A stretch of 64,000 nucleotides of DNA from Dyadobacter chenwenxiniae (GTDB lineage: Bacteria; Bacteroidota; Bacteroidia; Cytophagales; Spirosomataceae), in contig NZ_CP094997.1 in assembly GCF_022869785.1 (NCBI RefSeq), positions 1,116,001 to 1,180,000 on the forward strand. The letters run 5' to 3'. Of this stretch, positions 27,593-36,040 are shown piece by piece. Numbering within the stretch: position 1 is the first letter of the stretch; each line of letters opens with the position of its first letter. The translations under genes were made by a program, and so were the position numbers. The notes beneath the pieces were generated by a model, which saw nothing but the letters and a program-made list of their open reading frames with translations, ran no database searches and was not told where the DNA came from.

Positions 27593-28555
27593 TTAGTCGT
27601 TTGTGGTTCCTGCGCCACCTCCGCTATTTCCATTTTTTTTATTCTTGCGCTTTTTCGACTTTTTGGAACCTTCATCCGAGGTTCCCGTTGAATCAGAATC
27701 CTGGCCGACAGTACTTTGACTTCCAGAAGTTCCCGATGTTCCTGCACCAGATGTACCGCTGGTGCTGCCAGTCCCGGAGCTACTGTTGGAGCTTCCAGAT
27801 TGACCCTGGCTGCCTGTAGTGCCTGGTGTACCGTTAATGCCTGATGTTCCGGTTGAACCCGATGTTCCTGTGGTTCCTGATGTTCCGGTAGTTCCTGAAG
27901 TGCCGGTGGTTCCGGATCCCTGAACTTGGCTACCGCTGGTGCCAGTCCCGGAACTGCTGTTAGAGCTTCCCGATTGACTCGGGGTGCCAGTAGTGCCCTG
28001 TGTACCGCTACTGCCTGATGTTCCAGTAGTACCCGACGTTCCGGTGGTTCCCGAAGTTCCGGTGGTTCCAGATCCCTGAACCTGGCTGCCAGTGGTGCTG
28101 CCAGTCCCTGAACTGCTGTTAGAGCTTCCCGATTGACTCGGGGTGCCAGTGGTGCCCTGTGTACCACTAGTTCCTGAAGTTCCGGTAGAACCCGACGTTC
28201 CGGTGGTTCCAGATCCCTGAACTTGGCTACCGCTGGTGCTGCCAGTCCCGGAGCTGCTGTTGGAGCTTCCGGATTGACTCGAGGTGCCAGTAGTGCCCTG
28301 TGTGCCGTCGGTGCCAGATGTTCCGGTAGAACCCGATGTTCCGGTGGTTCCTGATCCCTGCACCTGGCTGCCGCTGGACTGCCCGGTCGTTCCGCTGGTA
28401 GTTGTACCGCTTTTAGTTTTTCCTGTGCCCTGCGTCGAATTGGTGCCTTGATTTGTTGTTGAGTTCGGCTGGGAACCGGTTCCTGTTGACTGTGCATACG
28501 AAGCTGCTGTTGAAATTAACAGAAACAAAGACACACTTAGAATTACCTTTTTCAT
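27593..28555 (-). CDS. Secreted Gly/Ser/Thr-rich protein with Gly-X-Y tandem repeats
   Basis: 320 residues. A signal peptide ends near residue 22 (LISTAASYAQ). The rest is low-complexity. Four tandem units of about 47-54 residues each open with GSQVQGSGTTGTSG and close with QSGSSNSSSGTG; within each, Gly falls every third residue for 20-35 residues (GTTGTSGTTGTSG). The C-terminus is strongly basic (KKSKKRKNKKNG) and ends GGGAGTTND. This is collagen-like in periodicity but almost without proline, so a stable triple helix is doubtful. The Thr/Ser density suggests O-glycosylation. A second frame of the same strand (27574-28497) is also open, a by-product of the repeats. Confidence 0.75.
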   Translation of the reverse strand: MKKVILSVSLFLLISTAASYAQSTGTGSQPNSTTNQGTNSTQGTGKTKSGTTTSGTTGQSSGSQVQGSGTTGTSGSTGTSGTDGTQGTTGTSSQSGSSNSSSGTGSTSGSQVQGSGTTGTSGSTGTSGTSGTQGTTGTPSQSGSSNSSSGTGSTTGSQVQGSGTTGTSGTTGTSGTTGTSGSSGTQGTTGTPSQSGSSNSSSGTGTSGSQVQGSGTTGTSGTTGTSGTTGTSGSTGTSGINGTPGTTGSQGQSGSSNSSSGTGSTSGTSGAGTSGTSGSQSTVGQDSDSTGTSDEGSKKSKKRKNKKNGNSGGGAGTTND

Positions 28556-28819
28556 TTTAATTGGTTTTTAATGTGACGAAATCACTTCAAACATGAAGCG
28601 CAACGCATTTATAAAAACCGTTCCCGCAAAATCTGTGGACATAATATTCGTCGCTAGCTGTTTATCCGTCAAAATCACCTGAATGCAACGGAAATGGCTA
28701 CTGCTTACCTGTGATTTCTGGCCGTTTTAAGGCGCAGTTTGTGGAGTCGTTGGTGCTGGAACAGTTTTTATTAGGCCACCGGTTTTTTGAAACATCCATA
28801 ACATTTAAAAAGAGGAACT
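28556..28819. other. Divergent intergenic region of repeat-protein and SPW genes
   Basis: 264 bases between the divergent starts. It is AT-rich near both ends with a more mixed middle. I see no consensus -7 element at a convincing distance and no hairpin worth naming. Confidence 0.4.
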
Positions 28820-29197
28820 ATGAAAATCATTAGCACAAAAGTTCACAGTATACTGGACTATATGTCTGGTATACTTCTTATTGCATCGCCCTGGATCTTT
28901 CAGTTTAACGATGTAAGCGCCGCCAAATGGGTTGCTTTGATAGTGGGAGCGGCCATAATACTCATGTCGCTGTTCACGAACTACGAGGGTGGTGTTCTAA
29001 AAACAATCCCTATGCCTGCGCACCTGAACATTGACATCGTCACGGGATTGTTTCTGGCCGCATCTCCATGGTTGCTAGACTTCAATGAACAGGTTTACCT
29101 GCCGCATTTGATACTGGGTATTTTCGAGATAATGGCAGGAGTAGTCACAGACCGTACACCGGTCAGGGACCATCTTACGGATTTAGATCGTCCATAA
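28820..29197 (+). CDS. SPW repeat membrane protein
   Basis: 125 residues with two copies of the SPW motif (IASPWIFQFND near residue 22 and AASPWLLDFNE near 81), each in a pair of membrane helices: DYMSGILLIASPWIF and WVALIVGAAIILMSLF, then IVTGLFLAASPWLL and HLILGIFEIMAGVV. The family is an inner-membrane protein of unknown function, common in Bacteroidota as a single stress-associated gene. RBS-like AAGAGGA precedes the ATG. Confidence 0.88.
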   Translation: MKIISTKVHSILDYMSGILLIASPWIFQFNDVSAAKWVALIVGAAIILMSLFTNYEGGVLKTIPMPAHLNIDIVTGLFLAASPWLLDFNEQVYLPHLILGIFEIMAGVVTDRTPVRDHLTDLDRP

Positions 29198-29265
29198 TTA
29201 TATCGACGGTCAACGATTTTATTGTCAAGTTTTTTGTGAGTCGTTTGAGTTAGTGTGATAGCGGG

Positions 29266-29291
29266 CACCTTCAGATTAGTTTCTGGAGGTG
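29266..29291 (+). terminator. Terminator after the SPW gene
   Basis: CACCTTCAGA at 29266-29275 pairs with TCTGGAGGTG at 29282-29291 (nine Watson-Crick pairs and one wobble) around a 6-base loop. It is followed by the pyrimidine run TCTTTCTTTC. Confidence 0.6.
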
Positions 29292-29426
29292 TCTTTCTTT
29301 CATTTCCAACATTAACATTAGCTCAACCAGATAAGATCTCGTGTTGATGTTCTCAAAAATAGCCTTTGAAGCGCGTCAAAAAGCTCAACCGGGTCATTCT
29401 CAGTGAGGGCTAGGTTGGTCACGGTG

Positions 29427-31094
29427 CTATTGTTTAACCAATTTGACGGATCTGACCGTATCCTGATCGTGGATGGTCAGGACATATTGGCCGGCAGGAA
29501 GTGCTTGATCCACTTCTATATCGACCTCATTCTTCAAAAGAACGACTTTCCTCATTGAGATATTTTGCCCTGAAATATTCTTCAAAGTAACTTTCGAATG
29601 TTTCGATAACGCCCATGGGACTTGAACCATGACCTTGTTGCTGAATGGGTTAGGGCTGCCAAACGTTACGTGGGTTTGTGATGAGTTCGAGTGGATGCTT
29701 ACAATACGGCTGTAAGCGAACGTGTCATCTTTATCAACCATTTTGAGCCGGTAATAGATTGCACCGCCGGCCGGCAATCCCTGGCTTATGTCCGAGTCAA
29801 TGACATAATAGGCATGTTTTCCTTCAAGATATTGCTCTTCCAAGATTTTAGTAAAACTTTTTCCGTCCAAACTTTTTTCTACCTCAAAATGGCTTACGTT
29901 AACTGCATCGGCGGTCAACCAGTTTAGAGAAATCGCTTTGTTTTCCTGGCTAGCCTCGAATTTGACGAGCCGGACAGGCAAAGTCTCCTCACTTGCAACG
30001 GCAAAGCGACCCATCTCAACGTTACTGCGGCTCAACGTGTAAGGGTCTGATCCACCTGCTGCCATTAATTCATCAAATTGCCAGTAACTCCACATAGAGT
30101 TACCAAGGATAGTTGCCAGGGCGCACTTCTCCCTGTCGAATAAGGGTTTTTCATCTGTGCCGTTCCATTGCACCGTGAAGGAAACTTTACCGTATTGCAC
30201 TCCTCCAATACCTTCAAAGACAAACCAGGTTTTATTCACTACTCCGCTGGCAAAAGGAGGACCCTGGGCATCGCCTCCGTTGAAGTGCTTGTAGGCACCA
30301 TCTAAAACCAAAGCGAGAATGGGCGATGGATCACCGTGATGTACAATCGTCATGGGTGTAAAACCAGCAGATGTCCCAATCGGGAATATCTTTTCAACGC
30401 TACCTACATCCCTTATCAATCCGCCGCCCTGAAAATAGTCGACCACAAAATATTTGTCCTTATCGAAGTTCGAAATTGTTGCAGCAGGACCCAGGTGGAC
30501 ACTGCGATAGTCTAAGAGCACCTTGCCCGACTCAAAATCAAAGTTGCCGTTCACAATGAGGTCATTGTATCCCGATATCGTCTTATTACCGCCGGAAATC
30601 CGCACATTCGCGTACGTACCTGGCTGTATTTCCTGCGGCTCACTTGAAGAAAATATTGTAAGTGCATCAGGGGCATTAGCTACGTATGGGCCAGTAAGCT
30701 TTCCGGCAATCGTAAACGCTGCTCCTGAAGAAACTGTTAAAGATCCACCAGCTAATATTGACACATTCCGTGCTGCCGAATTCGCAGAGACGACCGGGTG
30801 ACCTTGATATGCAATTTCGACATCCGTGTATACATCAGGTACCGCGTTAGATGACCAGTTAGCAGCATTGTCCCAGTTATTATCAATCGCGCCAGTCCAG
30901 GTTGATGTAATTAATATGGTACCGGCACCAATCGCCTGCGGGGCAGGTTCCTGGCTAAATATTGGTGCAACCAATATTTTGTGTTTAATACCGCTCCGTT
31001 CCCCATTCGTAATCCCGTAACTCTCAGGGGTTATTAACACTGGTAAATAAAATGCTACTAATAGCAAGCGAAGATTTTGTAAATGATTCCTCAT
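29427..31094 (-). CDS. Secreted protein with type IX secretion C-terminal sorting domain
   Basis: 555 residues. The N-terminal signal is MRNHLQNLRLLLVAFYLPV. The G-rich middle (TWTGAIDNNWDNAANWSSNAVPDVYTDVEI, then ISGGNKTISGYNDLIVNG) resembles the beta-helical or autotransporter-like surface repeats often found before fibronectin-type domains. Near 380-460 is a segment typical of gliding-family surface proteins (VRLVKFEASQENKAISLNWLTADAVNVSHFEVEKS). The last 80 residues are a type A sorting domain, with PNPFSNKVMVQVP and LPAGQYVLTIHDQDTVRSVKLVKQ. It is thus exported by the T9SS and attached to or released from the cell surface. Function unknown. Confidence 0.88.
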   Translation of the reverse strand: MRNHLQNLRLLLVAFYLPVLITPESYGITNGERSGIKHKILVAPIFSQEPAPQAIGAGTILITSTWTGAIDNNWDNAANWSSNAVPDVYTDVEIAYQGHPVVSANSAARNVSILAGGSLTVSSGAAFTIAGKLTGPYVANAPDALTIFSSSEPQEIQPGTYANVRISGGNKTISGYNDLIVNGNFDFESGKVLLDYRSVHLGPAATISNFDKDKYFVVDYFQGGGLIRDVGSVEKIFPIGTSAGFTPMTIVHHGDPSPILALVLDGAYKHFNGGDAQGPPFASGVVNKTWFVFEGIGGVQYGKVSFTVQWNGTDEKPLFDREKCALATILGNSMWSYWQFDELMAAGGSDPYTLSRSNVEMGRFAVASEETLPVRLVKFEASQENKAISLNWLTADAVNVSHFEVEKSLDGKSFTKILEEQYLEGKHAYYVIDSDISQGLPAGGAIYYRLKMVDKDDTFAYSRIVSIHSNSSQTHVTFGSPNPFSNKVMVQVPWALSKHSKVTLKNISGQNISMRKVVLLKNEVDIEVDQALPAGQYVLTIHDQDTVRSVKLVKQ

Positions 31095-31347
31095 CGTAAG
31101 TACTGGTTTTAAAGATGGTTGAACATACCTGGGCGAAAGAGAAGCCTTTCACCAAACTTTAAATAGACGTTGAGGATTGCGAAACTTTGTAACTGGTTAA
31201 AACCAAAAAATCCGCATACCCGTGTAAAGGGAATATTATAGTTATTTTACTTAGGCTGACCAGTGTGTCATCCAAGCAACAGCAAAGCATTCTTCATGCG
31301 CCGCGGCCATCCTCAGGGAAAGTGCAAGACTTGTTAATGAGGATAAC

Positions 31348-31380
31348 TTGCACAGAGACAATTAAGAATTCCTACCTTTG
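31348..31380 (+). promoter_or_regulatory. Bacteroidota-type promoter for the 31397 gene
   Basis: TACCTTTG at 31373-31380 matches the -7 consensus TAnnTTTG exactly. TTG at 31348-31350 serves as -33 element with a 22-base spacer. It lies 16 bases upstream of the ATG at 31397, which supports that start against the longer reading frame from 31265. The remainder of 31095-31347 shows no feature. Confidence 0.6.
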
Positions 31381-31396
31381 TAACCAAAAATCACAT

Positions 31397-32086
31397 ATGA
31401 GATATTTTTCTACTATTATTTTGGCTTTACTTGCTTCTACGTGCTGGTCACAGTCAAGCCGAAACCTTTTCAGGGAAAATATAGATGCTCATGTTGACAT
31501 TGTCCCGCTCCGGTTTCCTGACCCTTCGGTTCGTTTTGGGTCGGAATATATGCTGGGAGGCCGCTGGTCGGTGGGCTTAAATCTGGGCGTAGGCGTTCCG
31601 ATTACAGGTGATGCAGGGTTAGGTTTCATGGAGCCCAGGTGGGAAAAAGACTACCGGTTAATTGAAGCACGGCCCGAAGTAAAGTTCTACTGGTTCAAAA
31701 GAGAAAGGATTGGCTGGTATATGGCCGCAGAAGGGTTTGTTTCCAAAATGAATGCCTCGGCTGGGACAAGCTTTCACTTTCTGCCAGATAGTGATACGTT
31801 ACAAATCAATTTTGATCAAGCCGATTTCCAAAAGACGAAGATCGGCATGATCGGGAAGTTGGGCGGGCGTTTCCTTTTGGGTCAGCGCATTACATTGGAC
31901 TTTTTCTCAGGTTTAGGATTGTCTAAGACAAAGTCTTCTTACAACAATTACGTCAATCATATTATTAAAAGGTCAGATCCATTCTTTGAAGGTGAAAATT
32001 ACACTGTCGGCAGGAGGGTAACAGCGCACTTGTCCTTCGGATTAAGGCTCGGATTAATTGTTTGGGCCAAAAAGCATTCTGATTAG
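31397..32086 (+). CDS. Outer-membrane beta-barrel-like hypothetical protein
   Basis: 229 residues from the ATG at 31397, which starts a clear signal peptide (MRYFSTIILALLASTCWSQ). The body shows alternating strands ending in aromatic residues (YMLGGRWSVGLNLGVGVPI, RPEVKFYWFKRERIGWYMAAEGF, LGGRFLLGQRITLDFFSGLGL), and the C-terminal strands (VTAHLSFGLRLGLIVWAKK) fit a small outer-membrane barrel of the OmpA/PorT-like kind. No specific family is recognised. A promoter lies just upstream. Confidence 0.7.
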   Translation: MRYFSTIILALLASTCWSQSSRNLFRENIDAHVDIVPLRFPDPSVRFGSEYMLGGRWSVGLNLGVGVPITGDAGLGFMEPRWEKDYRLIEARPEVKFYWFKRERIGWYMAAEGFVSKMNASAGTSFHFLPDSDTLQINFDQADFQKTKIGMIGKLGGRFLLGQRITLDFFSGLGLSKTKSSYNNYVNHIIKRSDPFFEGENYTVGRRVTAHLSFGLRLGLIVWAKKHSD

Positions 32087-32108
32087 CCAGGACAGGCGAT
32101 CCTGGCTA
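32084..32108 (+). terminator. Terminator hairpin at the stop codon of the barrel gene
   Basis: TAGCCAGGA at 32084-32092 (including the stop codon) pairs with TCCTGGCTA at 32100-32108 around a 7-base loop, with a short T run after it. Confidence 0.6.
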
Positions 32109-32166
32109 TTTCCGGGCGCTCGCCGACGATCCAATTCATTTCATAATTTGTTCAATGATAATCTCC

Positions 32167-32520
32167 TTAATGTGCTCCCATTTCACCCAGGTGCGTAAAC
32201 TTGAAGCCTTTATCATACTTTAACCCGTATCCCAACATTCTATCCAGCGACGAGTGCCCGAAGAGCAGAATGCCCGCAAACATAAGATCATTGTTTTGTA
32301 TCAATAGGCCTGCAACGCCAACAGTTATGGCAATCGCTTTATGATGGACCAAGTTGTACGTTAAAGCACCCACTTTGGCATTGAGCAGATAACCGATCAT
32401 GCTTAAATCGGGTAAGAAAAGGAACGTCGGGAAAACCCACCACGCAAACGGCAGTCTGGAAAACAAAATAATGGAGAGTACGAACTGAGCCCCTTCTTCA
32501 ACTTTAATAAGCGTTTTCAT
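32167..32520 (-). CDS. DUF4260 membrane protein
   Basis: 117 residues with three or four membrane helices (FVLSIILFSRLPFAWWVF, LSMIGYLLNAKVGALTYN, AITVGVAGLLIQ). The DUF4260 signature is visible: NLVHHKA and LFGHSSLDRMLGYGLKYDKGFKFTHLG. The histidines in HH and GHSSLDR are conserved in the family, and the function is not known. It sits 17 bases after the end of the LLM flavin oxidoreductase on the same strand and is probably co-transcribed with it. Confidence 0.85.
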   Translation of the reverse strand: MKTLIKVEEGAQFVLSIILFSRLPFAWWVFPTFLFLPDLSMIGYLLNAKVGALTYNLVHHKAIAITVGVAGLLIQNNDLMFAGILLFGHSSLDRMLGYGLKYDKGFKFTHLGEMGAH

Positions 32521-32537
32521 GTATAGTAAAAATCCGT

Positions 32538-33562
32538 TTAAGAAGCCCCTTTGATCAATGGGATTACCTGGGTGCCGATCAATTCAATAGAATGCATCAG
32601 CTGCTGATGTGTAAGTCCGGCATTATCCATTTGAAAAGTGAAGCGGTCAACACCCTCCTAATGCTTTGCTATGCCGCAGCAGCTTTTCTGCAACGCGCTC
32701 GGGCCCGCCAACAACCAATACACCTCTTGGCGCAATGAGCGCATCAAATTGATTTTTTGTTACCGGTGGCCATCCGCGTTCCCTGCCTAGTTTTGTCCAG
32801 AGTTCAGCATATCCAGGGTAATACTCAGACACGGCCAGCGCATCGGTGGAGGCGACATATCCGGGCGAATGAAGCCCGACTTTTAACTGGTCCGGGGTGA
32901 AACCAGCTCTTTCTCCTTCCTGCCGGTATAAATCAACCAACAGGCGAAAACGTTCTGTTTCACCGCCAATGATTGCAACCATCAACGGCAATCCCAACCT
33001 TCCGGCTCTTGCAAATGATTCAGGTGTGCCGCCTACGCCCAGCCAAACAGGTATTTTATCCTGGAAAGCCCGCGGATAAACGCCTTGGTTCTTTAACTCA
33101 GGTCTGAATTTGCCAGACCATGTAATAAATTCCTGATCGCGGATTTTCAGCAGCAAGTCAAGTTTCTCTTTGAAAAGCGCATCATAATCATTTCAGGTTA
33201 AACCCAAAAAGTGGATAAGCATCAATGGCCGATCCACGGCCAACGACCAGCTCGGCGCGACCTTTGGATATTAAGTCCAAGGTTGCAAAGCTTTGATATA
33301 CCCTCACCGGGTCGGCTGTGCTCAGCACGGTAACTGCGCTAGCTAAACGGATTTTCTTTGTTCTGGCCGCAGCAGCGGACAGGATCACTGCCGGCGCTGA
33401 ATCCAGAAACTCCTTTTTGTGATGCTCACCGATACCGAATACATCCAGTCCGGCCTGATCCGCTACTGAAATACGGTCCAGTAACTGCTCCATAGCATCT
33501 ATGCTGCTGAGAACATCGCTGCCATACATGGCTGATGCAAAACTATCAATTCCAATCTCCAT
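32538..33562 (-). pseudogene. LLM class flavin-dependent oxidoreductase with two 1-base frameshifts
   Basis: Luciferase-like (F420/FMN-type) oxidoreductase of about 340 residues when the frame is restored. The N-terminal part reads MEIGIDSFASAMYG through FGIGEHHKKEFLDSAPAVILSAAAARTKKIRLASAV to AELVVGRGSAIDAYPLFGFNL. Removing one A from the run at 33191-33193 (TTT on the plus strand) continues it as NDYDALFKEKLDLLLKIRD. Removing one G from the run at 32653-32655 (CCC on the plus strand) continues it from LGG into VDRFTFQMDNAGLTHQQLMHSIELIGTQVIPLI and a stop at 32538. As written, the gene gives fragments ending at 33188 and 32647. Confidence 0.9.
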
Positions 33563-33626
33563 TGCTTATCTCATTTATCTGGCTCAGGCCAGTTTGTTTT
33601 CTGTTCAACTAATTTAGATGCGAAGT

Positions 33627-33992
33627 TCATGGTGCCGCTGGCTCCATCATTACATATAAATGTGCGGCTTTGCCATTTTCAATTATAAAAAAGTCCATGC
33701 TGCTCACAATGGCGGGGTTTTCCTTTGTGCCGATATGTCCGTATAGACGAACTCCGTTTTGTGTGACCTCAATTGGCTTGGCTGCACTGAAATAAAAATC
33801 AGGATCTTGCTTGTGAAGCGTCCCGATGAAGTCTGAAACTTCGGCCAGACTCTCTAATATAGAATTTGGGTCATACATTTTTATGTCTTCTGCATATATA
33901 TCTTTTAAAAGGCTGTCCCTTTTTTCGCGGTCCCTTTCGTTCCAGGCAGCAACGTGATTTTCTTGTAATGTCTTGATAAATTCAGCATCCAT
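33627..33992 (-). CDS. NTF2-like/SnoaL family protein
   Basis: 121 residues. The opening FIKTLQENHVAAWNERDREKRDSLLKDIYAEDIKMYDPN and the closing MDFFIIENGKAAHLYVMMEP show the NTF2-like fold with the usual Asp/Tyr pocket. Possible roles are an isomerase-like enzyme or a small-ligand carrier. It is co-oriented with the quinone oxidoreductase upstream and the LLM oxidoreductase downstream, which fits an accessory part in small-molecule detoxification. Only the fold is certain. Confidence 0.82.
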   Translation of the reverse strand: MDAEFIKTLQENHVAAWNERDREKRDSLLKDIYAEDIKMYDPNSILESLAEVSDFIGTLHKQDPDFYFSAAKPIEVTQNGVRLYGHIGTKENPAIVSSMDFFIIENGKAAHLYVMMEPAAP

Positions 33993-34116
33993 GATGAAGG
34001 TTTTTTAGGTTTAAATTAAAACGTCTGGAAACTCGGGTGTTTTTGCAAATATGGCTGATGCAAACAGGTTTTTAAACTTAACATCATACTCCTGACTATT
34101 TTTTGATAAGAAAGAT

Positions 34117-35100
34117 TTAAGGATGAAGGATGACAGAACCGGTTGTGCGGGTTGCTTCAAGGTCGTCATGTGCTCTGAATACTTCGGATAATGAGTAAAT
34201 GGTTGGTTTAATGTCGCCGAATACGCCAGTGCGAACAGCTTCAAACAATTCCCCGACAGCGAAATCCAGACTATGCTTGTCCGGCAGATATTCACCCACA
34301 GACGGACGGATCAGGCTGATGTTTTTGGACGCCAGAAAATCAGCATCTATGTGTGGCGAGCCGGAAGCATTTCCGTAAAGGACAATATGGCCATTGCGTT
34401 TTACCAGTGGTGCAGACTTACTGAAAGTAGCTTTGCCAACACCGTCAAACACTGCGTCCACACCCAGGCCATTTGTGATGGAACCGACTTGCTCAGCAAG
34501 GTCCTGTGAGTCAAGAGCAATAACAAGATCGATTCCCTGACTTTCAGCCAGCGCTTTTTTGGATGCATTGCCTACTGTTCCAATAACCACGGCGCCTAAC
34601 GACTTGGCCCATCGGCTCACCAGTGATCCAACCCCTCCTGCTGCTGCATGTACCAGAACCACGTCGCCTGGCTGCACAGCGTATGCCTGTTTTACGAGCA
34701 TACGAGCAGTAAGCCCCTTAGCCATTAATGAGGCTGCCTGGTCAAAAGATATGTCGTCAGGCAATTTTATTAACTGGTCTTTATTGATAAGCCGCTTTTC
34801 TGCATAAGCTCCCAATGCAAAATAATAACCGACACGGTCACCAACATTCCATTCATTTGCCCCTGTTCCAACCGCTTCCACAACACCCGCCGCTTCGACT
34901 CCGATCGTGGCCGGAAAATGGTTTAAAGGAAAGGTCCCGTTACGAAACATTACATCCACAAAGTTGAGCGCGATCGCTTTTTGCCTGATCAGAACCTGAT
35001 TGTTTCCGGGATTACCTACGATCTCATTTGTGTATTCTAAAACGGACGGCGGTCCTTGTTTGCTGATTTGGACTACGCCGCTTTTGTCTGTTGCGTTCAT
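34117..35100 (-). CDS. NADPH:quinone oxidoreductase (MDR/zinc-type family)
   Basis: 327 residues from the ATG at 35100, which opens MNATDKSGVVQISKQGPPSVLEY. A longer frame starting at 35184 adds a tail without conservation. The domains are a GroES-like catalytic N-terminus (VLIRQKAIALNFVDVMFRNG, then NHFPATIGVEAAGVVEAVG) and a Rossmann NADPH domain with HAAAGGVGSLVSRWAKSLGAVVIGTVG. No zinc-binding Cys cluster is present, as in the quinone oxidoreductase group (QorA type). The gene is divergent from a Crp/Fnr regulator with a palindrome between them, so control by that regulator is likely. Confidence 0.92.
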   Translation of the reverse strand: MNATDKSGVVQISKQGPPSVLEYTNEIVGNPGNNQVLIRQKAIALNFVDVMFRNGTFPLNHFPATIGVEAAGVVEAVGTGANEWNVGDRVGYYFALGAYAEKRLINKDQLIKLPDDISFDQAASLMAKGLTARMLVKQAYAVQPGDVVLVHAAAGGVGSLVSRWAKSLGAVVIGTVGNASKKALAESQGIDLVIALDSQDLAEQVGSITNGLGVDAVFDGVGKATFSKSAPLVKRNGHIVLYGNASGSPHIDADFLASKNISLIRPSVGEYLPDKHSLDFAVGELFEAVRTGVFGDIKPTIYSLSEVFRAHDDLEATRTTGSVILHP

Positions 35101-35177
35101 GTTTTTGATTTTGATTTGATGGAACAAAGTTGCGGGAATCCTGCTGCGCGTGCATTGACAAAAGCAGTAAGTTTTCC

Positions 35178-35191
35178 TTGACATTTGTCAA
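35178..35191. promoter_or_regulatory. Fnr/Dnr-like palindrome TTGAC-N4-GTCAA
   Basis: TTGAC at 35178-35182, ATTT, GTCAA at 35187-35191 is a perfect half-site pair in the form recognised by Fnr/Dnr-type regulators. It lies 77 bp before the quinone oxidoreductase start and 102 bp before the divergent Crp/Fnr gene, so either or both could be controlled. TTGACA also occurs singly at 35155-35160. Confidence 0.55.
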
Positions 35192-35293
35192 TAGTCCACC
35201 TTTCTGATCATTGGAAATTGTGCGTATTTGCATATTTGATTAGCTTTACCAAGAGCTGCAACTTCCCAACTTTGACAAATCAAACCGCTCTCT

Positions 35294-35881
35294 ATGACTT
35301 ATACGGCACTTTTTGAATACATTGAATCCAAGTCAACGCTGAAATTGAGCGACTTGGAGAAGGAGCAAATAAGGAAAGCATTTAAGGAAAGGCACCTCAG
35401 AAAGCGGCAGTATCTTTTGCAGGAAGGCGAGGTGTGTAAATACATGGCATTTATCGTCAAAGGGGCGGGAAGAATGTATGCTATAAAAGCAAATAGCCAG
35501 GAGACGATCATTCGACTGGCTATTGAATCGTGGTGGCTGGGTGACTATGAAAGCTATAATTTACAAACACCCTCCCTTTACTACATTGAAATGACAGAAG
35601 ATTCAGATGTGCTGCTGATTACCAACGAGCGGATGCAAGACCTGATCAAAACCGTCCCGGCCGTTGATCTGATGGTCAGGGAAATTGACCGCAAAGGGGC
35701 AATTGCCACCCAGAAGCGGATCCATTCTTCCATCAGCCTGGATGCAGAAGAGCGCTATGAGCAGATCACAAAAACTTATCCTGACTTCATCAAGCGGTTC
35801 CCTCAAAGCATGATTGCTTCCTACCTCGGCATTTCCGCTGAAACCCTGAGCCGGGTTCGGAAAAAAACGTTGTACAAGTAA
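35294..35881 (+). CDS. Crp/Fnr family transcriptional regulator
   Basis: 195 residues. The cyclic-nucleotide-binding-type barrel is at about 20-115 (YLLQEGEVCKYMAFIVKGAGRMYAIKAN), and the C-terminal winged helix has MIASYLGISAETLSRVRKKTL. It shares the layout of the regulator at 13154-13765. Cys near residue 49 is single, so no iron-sulfur cluster is expected. It is divergent from the quinone oxidoreductase, with the palindrome 35178-35191 between, and ends convergent with an AraC gene. Confidence 0.92.
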   Translation: MTYTALFEYIESKSTLKLSDLEKEQIRKAFKERHLRKRQYLLQEGEVCKYMAFIVKGAGRMYAIKANSQETIIRLAIESWWLGDYESYNLQTPSLYYIEMTEDSDVLLITNERMQDLIKTVPAVDLMVREIDRKGAIATQKRIHSSISLDAEERYEQITKTYPDFIKRFPQSMIASYLGISAETLSRVRKKTLYK

Positions 35882-36040
35882 GCGTCGAAATACCTTCCAG
35901 TGCCTGACACCTCGATTATTTTTGCTTCGGACAAATGGACTTTACAATCAGCATGGTTTTTAAGATGCTTTTGTTTTCCGTGAATCCCGGGCGAGCGGAT
36001 CAGCGACAGGGAAAAATACGGGAGGTAAGTGTCCGAAATT

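Noticed and set aside
27690..28400. Regular repeats as a possible CRISPR array
   Set aside because: The repeats lie inside a translated gene with a signal peptide, vary in length and have no unique spacers; no cas genes are near.
34011..34116. Frame following the quinone oxidoreductase stop on the minus strand
   Set aside because: It is the tail of an alternative frame overlapping the reductase; no conserved sequence or start codon of its own.
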